NCBI GenBank assembly: GCA_003833135.1
Contig: QZLH01000722.1
Location: 1 to 51,777, forward strand
DNA: 51,777 bases
Direction of reading: 5' to 3'
From: Oehlia diaphana
Lineage: Eukaryota; Glomeromycota; Glomeromycetes; Glomerales; Glomeraceae
Numbering within the stretch: position 1 is the first letter of the stretch; each line of letters begins with the position of its first letter. Both the position numbers and the translations under genes were made by a program. The notes under the pieces were generated by a model, which had not been told where the DNA came from, searched no databases, and worked only from the letters and a program-made list of their open reading frames with translations. Positions 34,028 through 47,250 of this stretch are shown here, piece by piece.

Positions 34028-36491
34028 ATGTCGAAAATTCTTTCCAATTCACCTCTCACAAGAAGATTCGGCTCCCTCGTACACAGAACCATAGGTATAG
34101 CTCATAGTAATATTGATAATGCCTTACAATTCTGGTGAACACTACATTAATCTTAACCGGTTCAATTTTTTTTTTTTTAAGGAGTTCGTGCTTTCAGCTT
34201 AAGTACGCCTAGAAAACAAGAAATTGAAGTATTTGTAGATAACAATCCTGTTACGATAGAACAAGGAAGTGCTGTAATTCAAGCATGCGAAAAGGCTGGC
34301 TATACAATACCTCGCTTCTGCTATCACGAGGTCTGTTAAACTATCCAAGTTAATTGACTTATCAAAATAAGAGATTTCAAAACTTATTTGAATTTGGATC
34401 AAAATTAGCGGTTATCTGTTGCTGGTAATTGCCGAATGTGTCTTGTTGAATTGGAAAGGTCACCAAAACCTGTCGCTTCTTGCGCAATGCCTGTTATGCC
34501 TGGAATGAAAATAAAAACTGATACACCACTTGTGAAAAAGGCACGTGAAGGTGTAATGGAATTTTTATTAGCTAATCACCCTTTAGACTGTCCAATTTGT
34601 GATCAAGGTGGGGAATGTGATTTGCAAGACCAAGCCGTACGTTATGGTAGTGATCGAGGTAGATTTCATGAAATTGCCGGAAAACGTGCAGTTGAAGATA
34701 AAGATTTTGGACCTTTAGTTAAAACGAGTATGAATAGATGTATTCATTGTACTCGCTGTGTTAGATTCGCGAATGAAGTTGCAGGAGTTCCAGATTTAGG
34801 TACAACTGGAAGAGGCAGCGAAATGCAAATTAGTACCTATATTGAACGTACATTAAATTCAGAAATGTCTTCAAATATCATTGATTTATGCCCTGTTGGT
34901 GCATTAACTGCAAAACCATATGCTTTTTCATATCGACCATGGGAACTTAAAACAACAGAATCAATTGATGTTTTAGATGCTATTGGTAGTAATATTAGAG
35001 TAGATTCAAGAGGAGTCGAGGTTATGCGAATCTTGCCTAAATTAAACGAAGAAGTGAATGAAGAATGGATTTCTGATAAAACCCGATTTGCTTTTGATGG
35101 GTTAAAGAGGCAGAGACTTACTATGCCCTTAGTTCGTCAAGCTGGTAAATTTGTAGCTGTTACATGGGAACAGGCCTTATTACATGTTGCTAACGAAATT
35201 CATAAGGTTAAAGGTTCTGAAGCAAAAGCAATTGCTGGACAGCTTGTAGATACTGAAAGTTTAGTTGCTCTTAAGGATCTATTTAATCGCATTGGTTCAG
35301 ATAATTTTGCCATGGATACTGTTAATGGATCTCAAGTACCTGCTCATGGTGCTGATTTTAGGTCAAATTACCTTTTGAACAATAAAATTATTGGTGTTGA
35401 CAAAGCTGATGTATTGTTATTAGTGGGCACTAATCCACGTCATGAAGGCCCTATACTCAATACTAGGATTTTTAAGAGTTATGTTCATAATGGTTTGGAT
35501 GTTGGATTAATAGGCCATGCTGTCGATACTACTTATGAATATGATCACGTTGGTACTAATAGCGAAGCACTTGAAAGTATATTAAATGAAAGTCATCCAT
35601 TCTCTAAAAAGATTGCTGAAGCCAAGAGACCAATGGTTATAGTTGGTAGTGGTGTCCTAGATAGTCCTGATTCCGAATACGTGTTTTCTACAGTATCCAA
35701 AATAGCAAAAAAACATGAGAATTTGTTCTTCCAAGACGACGATTGGAATGGATACAACGTATTACAAAGGGTTAGTATATCGTTACATATCGTATTAAAA
35801 ATAAATTAATATTAATATTCATATTTGTTTGCAATATATTGATAGTCTGCAAGTCGAGCTGCAGCTTATGATATAGGATTTATTCCATCTGCAGAAACTT
35901 CAAAAATCACACCTAGGTTCCTTTATTTATTGGGCGCGGATGAAATTACTCCGCAAGATATACCAAAAAATGCATTTGTAGTTTACCAGGGACATCATGG
36001 TGATACTGGTGCACATTATGCTGATGTAATCCTTCCTGGAGCTGCTTATACAGAAAAGAGTGTTACATATGTAAACACCGAGGGTCGATCACAATTGACA
36101 CGGGCAGCGGTCCCACCTCCAGGTGCTGCACGTGAGGATTGGAAGGTAATTATTATTATTATTATTATTCTAATATTTATTTAACAAAATGTACATTTAT
36201 TAGATCATCCGGGCCTTATCGGAGGTAGCTGGTATTACATTACCATATGATAATATATATTCACTTCGCAATCGTATGAATGATATTGCTCCACATCTTA
36301 CACGATATGATCTTGTTGAAAACGTGATTAATCCTGAATTAGGTCTTACACAACTAATGAATAAAACCATAAAATCAACAGGAGCTATATTCAAGTCTGT
36401 GATCCAAGATTATTATATGACTGATAGTATTTCACGGTCTAGTCAAACAATGGCCAAGTGCTCTGCTGCTTTTACAAATAATGGGAAATAG
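34028..36491 (+). CDS. NDUFS1: NADH:ubiquinone oxidoreductase 75/78-kDa subunit (NDUFS1)
   Basis: The largest peripheral-arm subunit of complex I, carrying one 2Fe-2S and two 4Fe-4S centres. Five exons (34028-34094, 34182-34330, 34409-35770, 35846-36145, 36204-36491) give 721 residues. A basic, Ser-rich presequence ([20 protein letters not shown]) precedes [15 protein letters not shown]. Iron-sulfur ligands are visible in [47 protein letters not shown] and [11 protein letters not shown]. The molybdopterin-oxidoreductase-like half continues with [19 protein letters not shown] and [20 protein letters not shown]. The presence of the subunit implies a proton-pumping complex I, unlike budding yeast. 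It is convergent with CHL1. Confidence 0.98.
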
Positions 36492-36803
36492 AAACTGATG
36501 TTTAAAAAAATAGACATCACAATATTATTTATCACATTATGAAATTATTTATGGATTTATTATATAAATAAAAAAAAAATAAGTTTTAAATAGTAAAAAC
36601 TTTACCATTATTGATAGTATTAATTAACTATTTTGTATTTTTACAGGTCATGCATATATTAATTCTTAACAAGGTGGGTTATACAGATAATAATCAGTGA
36701 AATACTATACTTTACATTGTATAACCTTTTTATTTATATTATTGAGCCGTAATACTAAACGCCTTAAAGTACTTTAATTTTGAATTAATAGAAATTATCT
36801 AAG
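36492..36803. other. Convergent 3' region NDUFS1 / CHL1
   Basis: 312 AT-rich bases between opposite stop codons, with no exon. An A run near 36570 may mark a transcript end. Confidence 0.5.
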
Positions 36804-39800
36804 TCAATATATCTTTTTATTTTTAAAAAATCCAGCAACTTTACCCACGATTTGGCCAAATTTTCGACATTCAGTTACATTTTGTTTTATCCATTTAGGC
36901 AATTTTTGTCTAATCTGATTATTAGTGTTAAATCTTTTATCAATTAATATTATAGTAGCATAATCTTTTTGATGACGTATTGCTCGACCTATAAATTTTA
37001 TAAGAATTATAAATTACATTCAATTTAAAATACGGGTCATATTTAAAAAATTACCTATGGATTGATTTACCGCTTTCATACACAAATTCTGATAATATTC
37101 TTTGCCATGTTGTGAAGGATTAGATGATTTTTCACCTGCCGAACTTTCTCCAATCTGATTCATAAACTTCATTTTTTCACTTAATCCAACTGAAGTTAAA
37201 TTTGCAAATGGTAATCCAATCATTATTACTCCTCTGTTATTAACAATATTATGTGAATTAAAAAAGAACCAAAGAACAAATTTAAGATAAATTAATTAAT
37301 AAAATAGTTACCTTCCTAGCCTATCTGAGAAATTTATTCCTTCGCTCACTTTGCCACCTACAACACAAAGTAATATTGCTCCATCTTTGTTATTAGAAGA
37401 ATGAATATGTAAATCATATTCATTTAAAACTTTATCAACCAATCGAGTTTCGCGTGGCTCTCGAAAAATCTGACAGTAAATACATTATTATATGAACTGA
37501 TACAAATTTAAATGTTGAATATAAATATGATACCATTTTATGTTTCCTTATTCTTTCCAAAATCCCATTTTGTTCCCACCGTTTATATACTTGTTCTAAG
37601 TACGCATAAGATGTAAAGAAACATACAACACCGTCAGGTATTATATTACAAAGATTTACAATAGTTTGACCTAATTCATCAATCTTTTTTTTTTTTTTAA
37701 AAAAAAAAAATAGAATTATGCAACTTAAACATGTCAAATTTAACAGTTCAATACAAAATCTACCAATTTAATATCACCGCGCCGCTCAAAAGTAAATTCA
37801 AGAGTCCCTCCCATAGGACCTTCTGACAGTGTTAAAGTCAATAAATTTTCAGGTGGTATAATATGTCCACATGAAAATTTACTTAATCTTTGTGGTGGGA
37901 GATATGGAATTAATTGTCCTATTAAATCATCCGTCTTTTGTTAAGTTAAAAAGGGAAATTTAAAAATAAAACTCAAAAAAAGCCAAATGATTGAGCTAAG
38001 CTAAATAAAACTTTAACTAACAGGTTCCATAGTACCACCAGCCAAGATAACGCTTCTCGCATCTTCCACTATATCCTTAAATTGATTCGAAGGGTTTAAT
38101 AATAAATACTTGATAATAGGTACATACTTTGTTGTTGTACCTCCTCGTTTTCCTTCAACAGAAACACTTATTTGTTGGAACCCAAGAATAACGCGTCCAT
38201 CTTGATTGCCATTTGTTAATGACATAAAGAATGCTTCAATTTGGCTTAAAGATGGAAGAGTTGATGAATTCTTTTCGTCTATAATATTTGAATAGATATG
38301 ATAATATAAACATAATTCAATATTGAATAAATTTTAACTCAATAATTACAGTTTGTTTGCTGCGCTTGATGAATTTCAACACCTGTTCTTGATTCAATTT
38401 TATCAATAAATCCATTCAGCTACATAATGAAAAATGAGGAATTAATTAAAAGTTCATAGCTTAAATAAGACTATACTAGTAAAAATTTACCTTTCTAGCA
38501 ATTTGACTTTTTTTCAAATAATTTTCTATTTTAAATAAATTTAGATCTCCAATCTTCAATAAATGTAAAAAATCATTGACAGATTTAATATAATATATTT
38601 CTTCTTTATCTTTTCCTTTCTCTTCGCACTTTTTCTCAAATGATGTTAAACATTTTATTAAAGCATCCAACAATGACAAAATTTGCTGAATATACATTAT
38701 ATTCTTTCCCAACAGTCGTTTTTTATAACGATCAAGATACGCATTTAATTGTGAGTGCACTTTCACTATTTGCGGTAAATCAATTTGAACAGTGTGAACT
38801 GAAGTTACTGTGTCAACGAGATTATGAGCTTCGTCAATAATGACAATATTATTTTTAAGTGAAATGCCCATTGATTCTCGTGAAGATTTTTGAAGTAATA
38901 GATTATATGGAAGAATAACAATCTGTAATTTCACAATATAAATTAAATTCAAACGAAATATAATATTAAGGATGTAGTAAAGACTTCATTACCTGACACT
39001 GTCTAATACTTTTCCGAGTACCGTAATATGAACATGCATTTAATTTACGACCTATATCAACTAATTCTTCAATATCACGTACCGAAGCCTGTATTCAACA
39101 TAAATTGGTTCAAATGTATTAATATGAATAACCTTTAAGAAAATAAAACGTGCAAATACTTACTAGCACGTGGTCTCTATAATCCAACATACGTGATTTG
39201 TCTCTTATAGGAATATATGGACATCTTTTTTCAGGTTTTTTGCCTAATTAATATAATGTAGTTAACCCGCGACTTTTTTGATGTTACAGTTTTTTTTAGT
39301 TAATACCTGCTTTTTGCATGTCCAAACACTTTTCATTAATTCTATTAATATTTTTTAATTTTCTAACTTCTTCATTAATACATAAATTTTTTCTCGAACC
39401 CAGAGATACACATTTCACATCTTCTGCATACACAGTTTTACGAAGTTCGTTAACGAATTGAGTTAATTGCGAATGTGTCCTAGAACAATAATATATCTGT
39501 GTACACAAGAATTTAGTACTTAACAATATTAATTATTCGGATACGTGAAAAATTATTTCAAAAATTCTACCTTTATTTCATCGGGTTCTCCTTCTTCAAA
39601 CTCTCGGGCGTCTTTATTGTCATCAAAATTTTCAAGACTCTTACCTTCTTGGAATCTTAAAAGAAATTAACAAGTCACCCTTAAGAATAACACTAACTCT
39701 TAAGAAAATGAAACCAATTACTGATTTATAAACCTTTTCAAAAGTTCTCTCACTTGTGCGGACATGTTATCATTCTCCTCATGATTTTCAGAGTCATCAT

Positions 39801-40586
39801 CACTTTGATATTCTTCCACCAAATACTCTTCCATGTCATAATCTCTTTTATCTATCTTCAAACCTAAACCATTACTATGATCCTTTTTCTAATTAAATTA
39901 TAATAATATTACCAAGTGATATAATATCATGACCATAAATACTTGTCATCATACATACCAATCTCTTTTGAATGACATTACCATCAACTGTTCGATAAGT
40001 TGCTTTTTGCCTTTCCAATTTCTCTTTTTTTCTAATCATTTGAATTCTTTTATTTAATTCTTGCTTACTTACTAAATCTTCTTGGCGTTTTTTATTTTTA
40101 CTATATTCTAAGACCCAAGATGGATCTATTTTTTTAAATAAAATGTCAATCATTTATAACTTTCAATAAAATACTGTATATACTTTTTACCATTAGGATT
40201 TCCTGTCCAAGTAGTATTTACATGATTACTTGAGCTGTATCTTTCTTCATTATCTTTAAGCCATTTTAGAGCTCCACATATTATACTTAGAGATTTCCCC
40301 TAAGACGCGTCAACCAAAATGGAAAGTAGTTATTTACGTAAAAATAATTTAATAAAAATCAATTTATTTATTTATTTATTGAAAAAAATATTTAATAGCA
40401 TACAGTTCCGGTTGGACTTTCAAATATGCCAACTTTTCCTTCTTCGATAACTTGATACAAGCTTTTCATAAATTCAATTTGAATATTATATGGTTGAAAA
40501 GGAAAATTATACGCAGTTATATCTGTCGGTGGCAATAAGACAGAATTATTTTGTTCAGTAATTTGTTTTACGTCCAGTATAACCAT
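36804..40586 (-). CDS. CHL1: CHL1/DDX11-type iron-sulfur DNA helicase
   Basis: A superfamily 2 5'-3' DNA helicase needed for sister-chromatid cohesion and fork stability. In order: [17 protein letters not shown] (Q motif), [12 protein letters not shown] (Walker A, interrupted by an intron), a charged insert with a lysine/arginine helix ([17 protein letters not shown]) and an acidic stretch, [15 protein letters not shown], and [12 protein letters not shown]. The 4Fe-4S cysteines are in NLCIN, KCLDMQ, RCPYIP and ACSYYG. DEAH box [43 protein letters not shown], and motif [15 protein letters not shown] follow. It ends [11 protein letters not shown]1 rather than FANCJ or XPD is inferred from the N-terminal pattern and overall length of roughly 850-900 residues. 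More than ten introns. The ATG at 40586 is preferred to an upstream in-frame TTG. Confidence 0.93.
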
Positions 40587-40761
40587 TTTATCATGGACGT
40601 GTAGCAAGGGTGAAGTTGAAGTTGACAGAACAAAATTTACGTGACGCGTAATTTATAGCAATTTACGGACCGGAACCCGGTTATCAAGCCCTGTTTTTAA
40701 TCCGGGTTTTGAATTTTGATTTTTTTTTCAACCCTTTTTCTTTTAACGGAATTCTTTTATC
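40587..40761. promoter_or_regulatory. Divergent promoter region CHL1 / TRM5
   Basis: 175 bp between opposite start codons. Less AT-rich than most gaps here, with ACGGACCGGAACCCGGTTATC (GC-rich) at about 40663-40683 and a T-rich run near 40718-40745. Confidence 0.5.
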
Positions 40762-42960
40762 ATGATTCCGCCACCTATTCGACATGGTATGACAGTACTC
40801 AACAGAGAACTATTTCGACGCGAAATTAGTGTTATAGGAGTACGCATCCCTACGAGTTTAACAGCAAAGTTCTTGAAAGTGTTAAATAAGTATGTTTTTA
40901 AAGTACTGGTCAAATTTTGGGAGTGTACCTTCATTTACAGTGTACTTTTTTTTGAAACAGAGAATTGTTCAATCAACCAAAGCTGAGAAACGTAGTAAAT
41001 GATCCTGAATCCAATTTATCAAAAATTATTTTAATGAACCTCAACGTTCAGAGCTTAGGTAGTGTTATTTGATATTTATTCAATAAGATCTCATATTAAT
41101 CTGGTTATCCTCTCTTTAACAATCTAGATCTTGCTAATTTATCTAGCGAAGCAAAAGATTTTATTAACAAAGAAGGACTTGGCGTCGTGAAGCATTCAAT
41201 TGAATTGAAATATGATTATTGGGGCGTTGGTATATATCGTAATTGATCTTAATAGTAATCGAAAATTTCTTTAATTTATAACGAATTAATTCAATTTTCG
41301 ACTTAAAGATGATATAATCAAAGCTATTTTGCCTGAGGGCTCGGAATCACCATCCTCTTTTACACAAGTTGGACATATTGGTGAGAAACCTTTTTTTCAA
41401 CGAATATAATAGTAATTTTCAGAGTTATTAAGGAAAACCTTTTGTTTTGGTTAAGCTCATGTAAATTTGCGAGATGAATTTCTTCCATGGAAATATGTGA
41501 TAGGCCAAGTCATTCTTGATGTAAGTTTGAAGCTTAATATTCTTTAATGTAGCATAAAACATTGCTGCTTACTATTATGTAAACTATTTTAGAAAATTCC
41601 AAATATTTTAACGGTCGTGAACAAAACTGATGTAATTGATTCAACATATCGATTTTTTAAAATGGAAGTTTTGGCCGGAGAAAATAATATGATAGCTGAA
41701 GTGGTCTGTCTTAAGTAGCAAGTATTTATTTGCAAGAAAAGGATTTGTATCTTATATAAATAAGTTAATAATGATTTCTAACCAAAAATTTATTTTTTAT
41801 AAATATTAGAAAGAAAGTAATTGTAGATTTCGATTTGATTTCTCACAAGTGTATTGGAATTCTCGATTACATACTGAACATGATCGTCTGGTAAAAATGT
41901 TTAAAAAAGGAGATTATATATGTAAGTAGAGTTAATCTATTATATTTACTTTATATAATGACTCTTAAGCCAATTTATTTTTTCTTTTGAAAATTTATAG
42001 GCGATGTTTTTGCTGGAGTGGGACCTTTTGCAATTCCAACCGCGAAGAAAGGGTGTATTGTTTATGCGAATGATTTGAATCCTATGTCATATAAATATCT
42101 TCTGGAAAATATTTCATTAAACAAAGTAACTATCATTTACTTCACTTATTCTTAAAAGTACATGATTATTTATTTTAAATTTGTAGGTGAATAATAAAAT
42201 TCATCCGTATAATCTCGATGGCCGTGATTTTATAAAGAAGGCAGTAAAAGATTTGGAAAAAAATCTCAACGCTCTAGATCAAACTAAGATGACAAAATCT
42301 ATGGATACGGTAACAAATAAATTACCTGAATTTCGAACTTTTAATCATTTTATAATGAACTTACCCGCAACGGCTATAGAGTTTTTAGGTAATTAAGATC
42401 TTTATGTAAAATAATATTTACTACGTTCTTGAATAGATTGATTTTCATTTGTAGATGCTTTTAAAGGACTTTATAAGGATAAAGAATCATTGATCAAAAA
42501 TTCTCGCGTAGATTTGCCGATGGTTCATTGTTATTGTTTCACAAAAAGCGAAACACCTGAGACAGAAATGATCGAAGTAAGCTTTGTAGTGATATTATTA
42601 TTAATTTAATTGTCATTATATTTTAACCTTTCTTCTATTTTTAAAAAATGTTTAGCGTATTAATTCAATCATAACATATACAATGCAAGTAGATGAATAT
42701 AAGATCCATTTTGTTAGAAAGGTTGCACCGAATAAAGACATGTTTTGTGTTAGCTTTAGATTAAGCAAAGAAGTTGCTTTTCTTACTACCGAAAGGTATG
42801 TTACATAAACTTTTCACATAATGCACGGACATCTTCATGCATATTGATGTTAGCTGTATATTATAGTAAAAAGCCAAATAAGAATGAAGTAAGTGTTTTT
42901 GAGAAATCTAAGGAGCAAAAATCAGTATCAAAAAGAAGAAGAATAGAAGGAGAAGATTAA
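40762..42960 (+). CDS. TRM5: tRNA (guanine-37-N1)-methyltransferase
   Basis: Methylates G37 next to the anticodon, which prevents +1 frameshifting. It reads [20 protein letters not shown], then KIILMNLNV and [29 protein letters not shown], the D1/D2 region seen in Trm5. [18 protein letters not shown] and [16 protein letters not shown] follow. The class I SAM site is [19 protein letters not shown] and [11 protein letters not shown]; the catalytic-loop region is [15 protein letters not shown] lysine/arginine-rich tail ([13 protein letters not shown]) ends the protein. About ten short exons are needed. Stop at 42958-42960. Trm5 can act in both cytosol and mitochondria; there is no clear presequence here beyond a weakly basic N terminus. 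Confidence 0.95.
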
Positions 42961-43527
42961 TAATTAGATTTCAATTATTGTCTTTATTAATACAAAGGTT
43001 GGACTAATGGATTTCCCATCGGTCCATATTTAATACAATTTGACGTGTAAAAAAAATTTCTTGTGATCTATTATAAATAATGAATGAATATATTACTTCT
43101 CTAAATATTTAAACACTTTCTAACATTTATATACTTCAATAATTATTATATTATACTGATTTACTTCTTTATATGTAATTATTATATCAATTCCATTATA
43201 ATAGTTGGAAAGAGGTATGAAATTCATTCATAATAAAGGTTTGCAATGTTCACCATATAAGAATAAAATAAAGCAGTTATAAAATAATTATTATTTCACA
43301 GATATTACAATGCATGTTTGTTTTGTTTAACTCTCACTTATAACACCCATTTTTAAATGCTAGTGATAGCAATATAAAATAAGGTAATTTATAAAAAACA
43401 ATCGGCTTAATGATGCTATAAAAGATTTAAATGAAAAAAAATTAAGCAAGAAAAGACTAATGTTCTACAAAGTCATATTGCATTCAAAGTTTAACCGGTA
43501 AATTTCTTCATTATGAATGTTATAATT
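42961..43527. other. Convergent 3' region TRM5 / DnaJ
   Basis: 567 AT-rich bases between opposite stop codons. I see no exon, RNA gene or repeat array. Confidence 0.5.
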
Positions 43528-45072
43528 TTATTGTTGAGCACATTGTACACTTGGGCCATGACCTTCGTCTTCATCTTCCCCATTAGCCATATGATTTGAT
43601 GCCGAACGTCGCTGTTCGTCGTCATTCATTGTTGTTAATTCAACATCTTCTATCATAGCATCCTTAGGAGTATCTAATTCTGGCCGTGGAGGTAAAATCT
43701 TCTCGAGTGACATGATAACTTGTTTATCAACCCAATTGGAAGGTGGAAATTCTATATCAAATTGTATATAAAGTGTACCAGGCTCATGGAAACGTTGTGA
43801 TGGCATTCCATGATGACGAATAGCTTTCAATTGTCCTATGAACCATATATTTTAATTAGAAATTAATTTAAAACTAAAAAAGTTAATTATTATAACTTAC
43901 CAGGTTTTATAACTTCACCAGGTTCAATATTAACCACTAAATATCTTTCATCAAGATGTTTAATTGCGAATTGGCCACCTGCCAACGCTGTTAAAAGGTT
44001 TATCTTGGCTGTATAATATAAATCATTTCCACGGCGTTGGAATCGGTCATGGGATTTTTCTTCGATTTGAATTATCACATCGCCAGGTTCTACGCCAGGA
44101 CTTTGATCAGCCTCACCAGCGAATGTGATTTCCTGACCATTTTTCATACCTTTATCGATATGAACCTCAAGTACCTTACGTTCACTAACAATTTTTTTAC
44201 CTGAACAATTTTTACACTTGTCTTTGTCTTTAATAATTTCACCTTCGCCTCCACATGTATCACAGGGTTGTTGAATTTGCTGTACCATAGGACCCAAGGT
44301 TCTGAGGAGAACCCTTACTCCAGTACCATTACAATTTGAACATTTTTTGACTGCACCTTCTTTTCCACCCCTACCCTCACATTTTGAACAAATCACATTC
44401 TTGTTCAGAGATAATTTAGAAGTCTTTCCAAGATATAAATCTTCTAAAGACACCTTAAGTACATGTTTTAAATTCTTGCCTTTTCGTGGACCTTGTCGTG
44501 ATCTACCACCTCCAAATACATTACCGCCAAAGAAACTTGAGAAAAGGTCTTCGGCTGACATTCCGCCCATTCCTCCATCATTTGCTAAACCTTCTTCTCC
44601 AAGTTGGTCGTAAATATCTCGTTTTTCTCTATCTGAAAGAATTTCAAATGCGTGTCCAATTTCTTTAAATTTATCAGCAGTATTTGGGTTCTATAAAAAA
44701 ATAATTATACAAGTATAAATAAATGAGATCATAATTATAAAATCAATTTATATATATATAATTTTTTTTTTCTTTTTTTTAGAAAAGCATAATTTAATAG
44801 ATCTATAACCTATAAAGTTTTCTATATGAACCAATAAATGTCATCTAATCCATTTAACAACGGTCATCTAATTTAGAGTTTCTGACGTACATGAGTCATT
44901 AACTTATTTCCACAGTCTTAAATACACAAACTATCTAGGGAAGAGAAATATATTTATATACCTTGTCGGGATGATACTTGAGTGCTAACTTTCTGTATGC
45001 CTTCTTTATTTCTGAGTCTGAAGCATCAGGAGGAACTTCCAAGATATCATATAGTTTAGTGTCCTTTACCAT
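43528..45072 (-). CDS. YDJ1: Type I Hsp40 co-chaperone (Ydj1/DNAJA type), CaaX-terminated
   Basis: A cytosolic J-protein that delivers clients to Hsp70. The J domain reads [20 protein letters not shown] and [20 protein letters not shown] with HPD intact. A Gly-rich linker ([17 protein letters not shown]) is followed by four CxxCxGxG-type zinc repeats: [25 protein letters not shown] and CKNCSGKK. The substrate-binding domains include [22 protein letters not shown] and a conserved ERYLVV. The tail is acidic and ends SVQCAQQ. CAQQ is a CaaX-type box like the CASQ of yeast Ydj1, so farnesylation is expected. About 400 residues in four exons. Confidence 0.97.
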
Positions 45073-45703
45073 TTTTGTATAAATTTAACGATTAACCTTC
45101 GAAAAGTAAAATTTGTACAGTGAAAATTTTTTTCTTTTTTCTTTTTTTTCCTTTTTTTTTGTTAGTTAAATAACTATTTGATTGATTCAAAAAAAAAAAA
45201 TTTTTTTTTTACTTTATATATTTTATATTACAGATTAGACTTGATATATATATGATTATACAGGAATGTTCTAATTGTTTCCAGCACTTTCTTTTTTGTC
45301 TTCGCATATATCAACGGGTGTGGGATCAAGGAATTTTAACTCCATTTAGAATTATTGTTAAAGGAGATTAAACTGATTTGGAAATAATGAAGCATATTTG
45401 TATATTCTTTATACCCTGTAATGCGGAAAAATATAGAATTTCGGCAATTTGTTCAAAAAATTCCTGCGGATTTTAACAAATGGCCACAATCTCAGCCTTG
45501 TAATCAATCATAAAATTTCCTAATTTATAATTCATTATCGTTTCATATTGGGATAATTATTTGTTAATTTTATGACGCAGTGTAACAATTTTCTGAATCC
45601 CGAAAAACGCGCGGTTGATGATTATATATTGTATATTTCGAATTACTAAACTCAGTTTTTTTTTATTTTATTCTATTCTTAACAAATAGCTTTTAGATGA
45701 GAA
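45073..45703. promoter_or_regulatory. Divergent promoter region DnaJ / unknown gene
   Basis: 631 bp between opposite start codons. Next to the DnaJ start is a long pyrimidine tract of T and C runs (45127-45162) and a poly-A/poly-T block (45189-45211). I did not find a clean heat-shock element (alternating GAA/TTC), so heat regulation is not claimed. No exon was found. Confidence 0.5.
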
Positions 45704-46842
45704 ATGTCAGCTATATGTACGAATTATTTTGATATATTTGATAATCATTTTCTTATCGAGTCAAGGAAAAACTGGCCTTGGAAAGACGCGTCAATTGGTA
45801 AAAAATAATAATAAATAAATAATTTTTTCTTTTTTTCTTATTTAAAATATAATTTTTCTTTTCATTAGATAAATACGAACCTACGTACAGGCAATTAAAT
45901 TCAATAAAAAGGAAAGATTCTTTAAAAATAGTTAAACGTTATTATAAAATACACCTTATTTCATATAAACCATATTATGTACATAAATCACGAATAAAGA
46001 TATCTTTGAAAAGTACTCATACTTTCCACACACTAAAGAATTGTCTCACTGCATATGATGGTCATAGATCATTTTATAATGCTATACAGATCTTACTTTA
46101 TTTCTGTTGGAATCATAAATTGATTTATTTTAGGAAAAACGATAATTCATTACTTCCGATTGTCAAGATTTATATGGAATTGAGCCCTGATGAACAAGTC
46201 ATGTGGTTACCTGGATTGAATTGGTAAAAAGGATCTAATCATAATATTTTTATTTCAATATTGAATTTTATAATTATCTACTATTTTTTAGGGCTAGAAA
46301 GCTTTATTCTCTAATAGCTTGGCAAGGAGTATTTCTCTTCCAAAGCACATTTTTTTCTGTTCTTGGTGGAGCGTATTCTGCACTTGGAAGATATAAAAAA
46401 GAACATGTATGAAGAAATATAATTATTAAATTATTAAAAATATCGCCTTATTAAATTTATTATTTTTTATTTAATTGATTTAATTCCTATTTATTAGGCT
46501 GAAAAAGCTAAACATCTCGCACGTAATCAGATTGTACTGGCTAAAAAATTACAAGATCCTGTGTTAGAATGTAAATGTTGGATTTATTATGCTGAAGGTT
46601 TGATTCAACTCGGAAAACTTAAAAAAGCTGCACTTATTATTGAACGACAAAAGAATATGGTGATGGACATGCTTAAAGGCGACGACACAGTTAGTATAAT
46701 AGATTTAGTTCCTTTTAAAATTTTTGGTTAAGTCAGCTGTTAAAATTTTCTTTTCTTTTTTTATTATTAATAGCTTTTGAGTATGTGCGAAAATGCTAAA
46801 TTAAAATTAATGGTAAATTCCAAAAAAAAAATAAGAAAATAA
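45704..46842 (+). CDS. Uncharacterised helical protein with a TPR-like C-terminal half
   Basis: I do not recognise the family. Five exons join in phase (breaks at about 45799/45869, 46225/46292, 46407/46499 and 46690/46772) to give about 280 residues. It starts MSAICTNYFDIFDNHFLIES, continues with NWPWKDASIG and a basic stretch, then LTAYDGHRSFYNAIQILLYF. The C-terminal half is alpha-helical: KLYSLIAWQGVFLFQSTFFS, YSALGRYKKEHAEKAKHLAR, DPVLECKCWIYYAEGLIQLG and KLKKAALIIERQKNM. The small-residue spacing (A..LG.Y..A, YAEGLIQLGKLKKA) resembles tetratricopeptide repeats. All four junctions restoring a continuous helical protein is good evidence that it is real. Function not inferred. It ends in a lysine-rich tail. 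Confidence 0.75.
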
Positions 46843-47250
46843 GAGAATTACACGTAATTAAGTGAGTTTATTATTTATCATCGTTTTCAATCCTTTTTTT
46901 TTTTTTAAAAAAAAAAAGAAAGAAATTCCTAATAAGAAATTCGTCAAAATTTTGCAGAAATATTTATTTATTTCGTTAATTAAATGATACTCAAGTTGTT
47001 CAAGTTGATATTTGCTTAATTGCTAAAATGTTAAAATTTTAATTAAAAATATTATTATTTTATTGTGATTTTTGTGTAATACATATATATTTTGTAAAAT
47101 AATTAAATATGAAAAATAACTAAATTCTAGTAAATCACACTTAAAATCATAACTTACAAAATGGGTTAGCTATTGGATTTTTATACGGTAAAATTCTTAA
47201 TTGGTTATGTAAATTGTCAAAATCACGAGTGTAAAAGTTTACGTTAAACC
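46843..47250. other. Intergenic region upstream of IBA57
   Basis: 408 bases between two plus-strand genes. It contains a perfect oligo-T/oligo-A palindrome near 46896-46919 and otherwise AT-rich sequence. It should hold the 3' end of the unknown gene and the IBA57 promoter. Confidence 0.55.

Noticed and set aside
45073..45230. Possible heat-shock element upstream of the DnaJ gene
   Set aside because: Inspection showed T, C and A runs but no convincing alternating GAA/TTC triplets, so no site was recorded.
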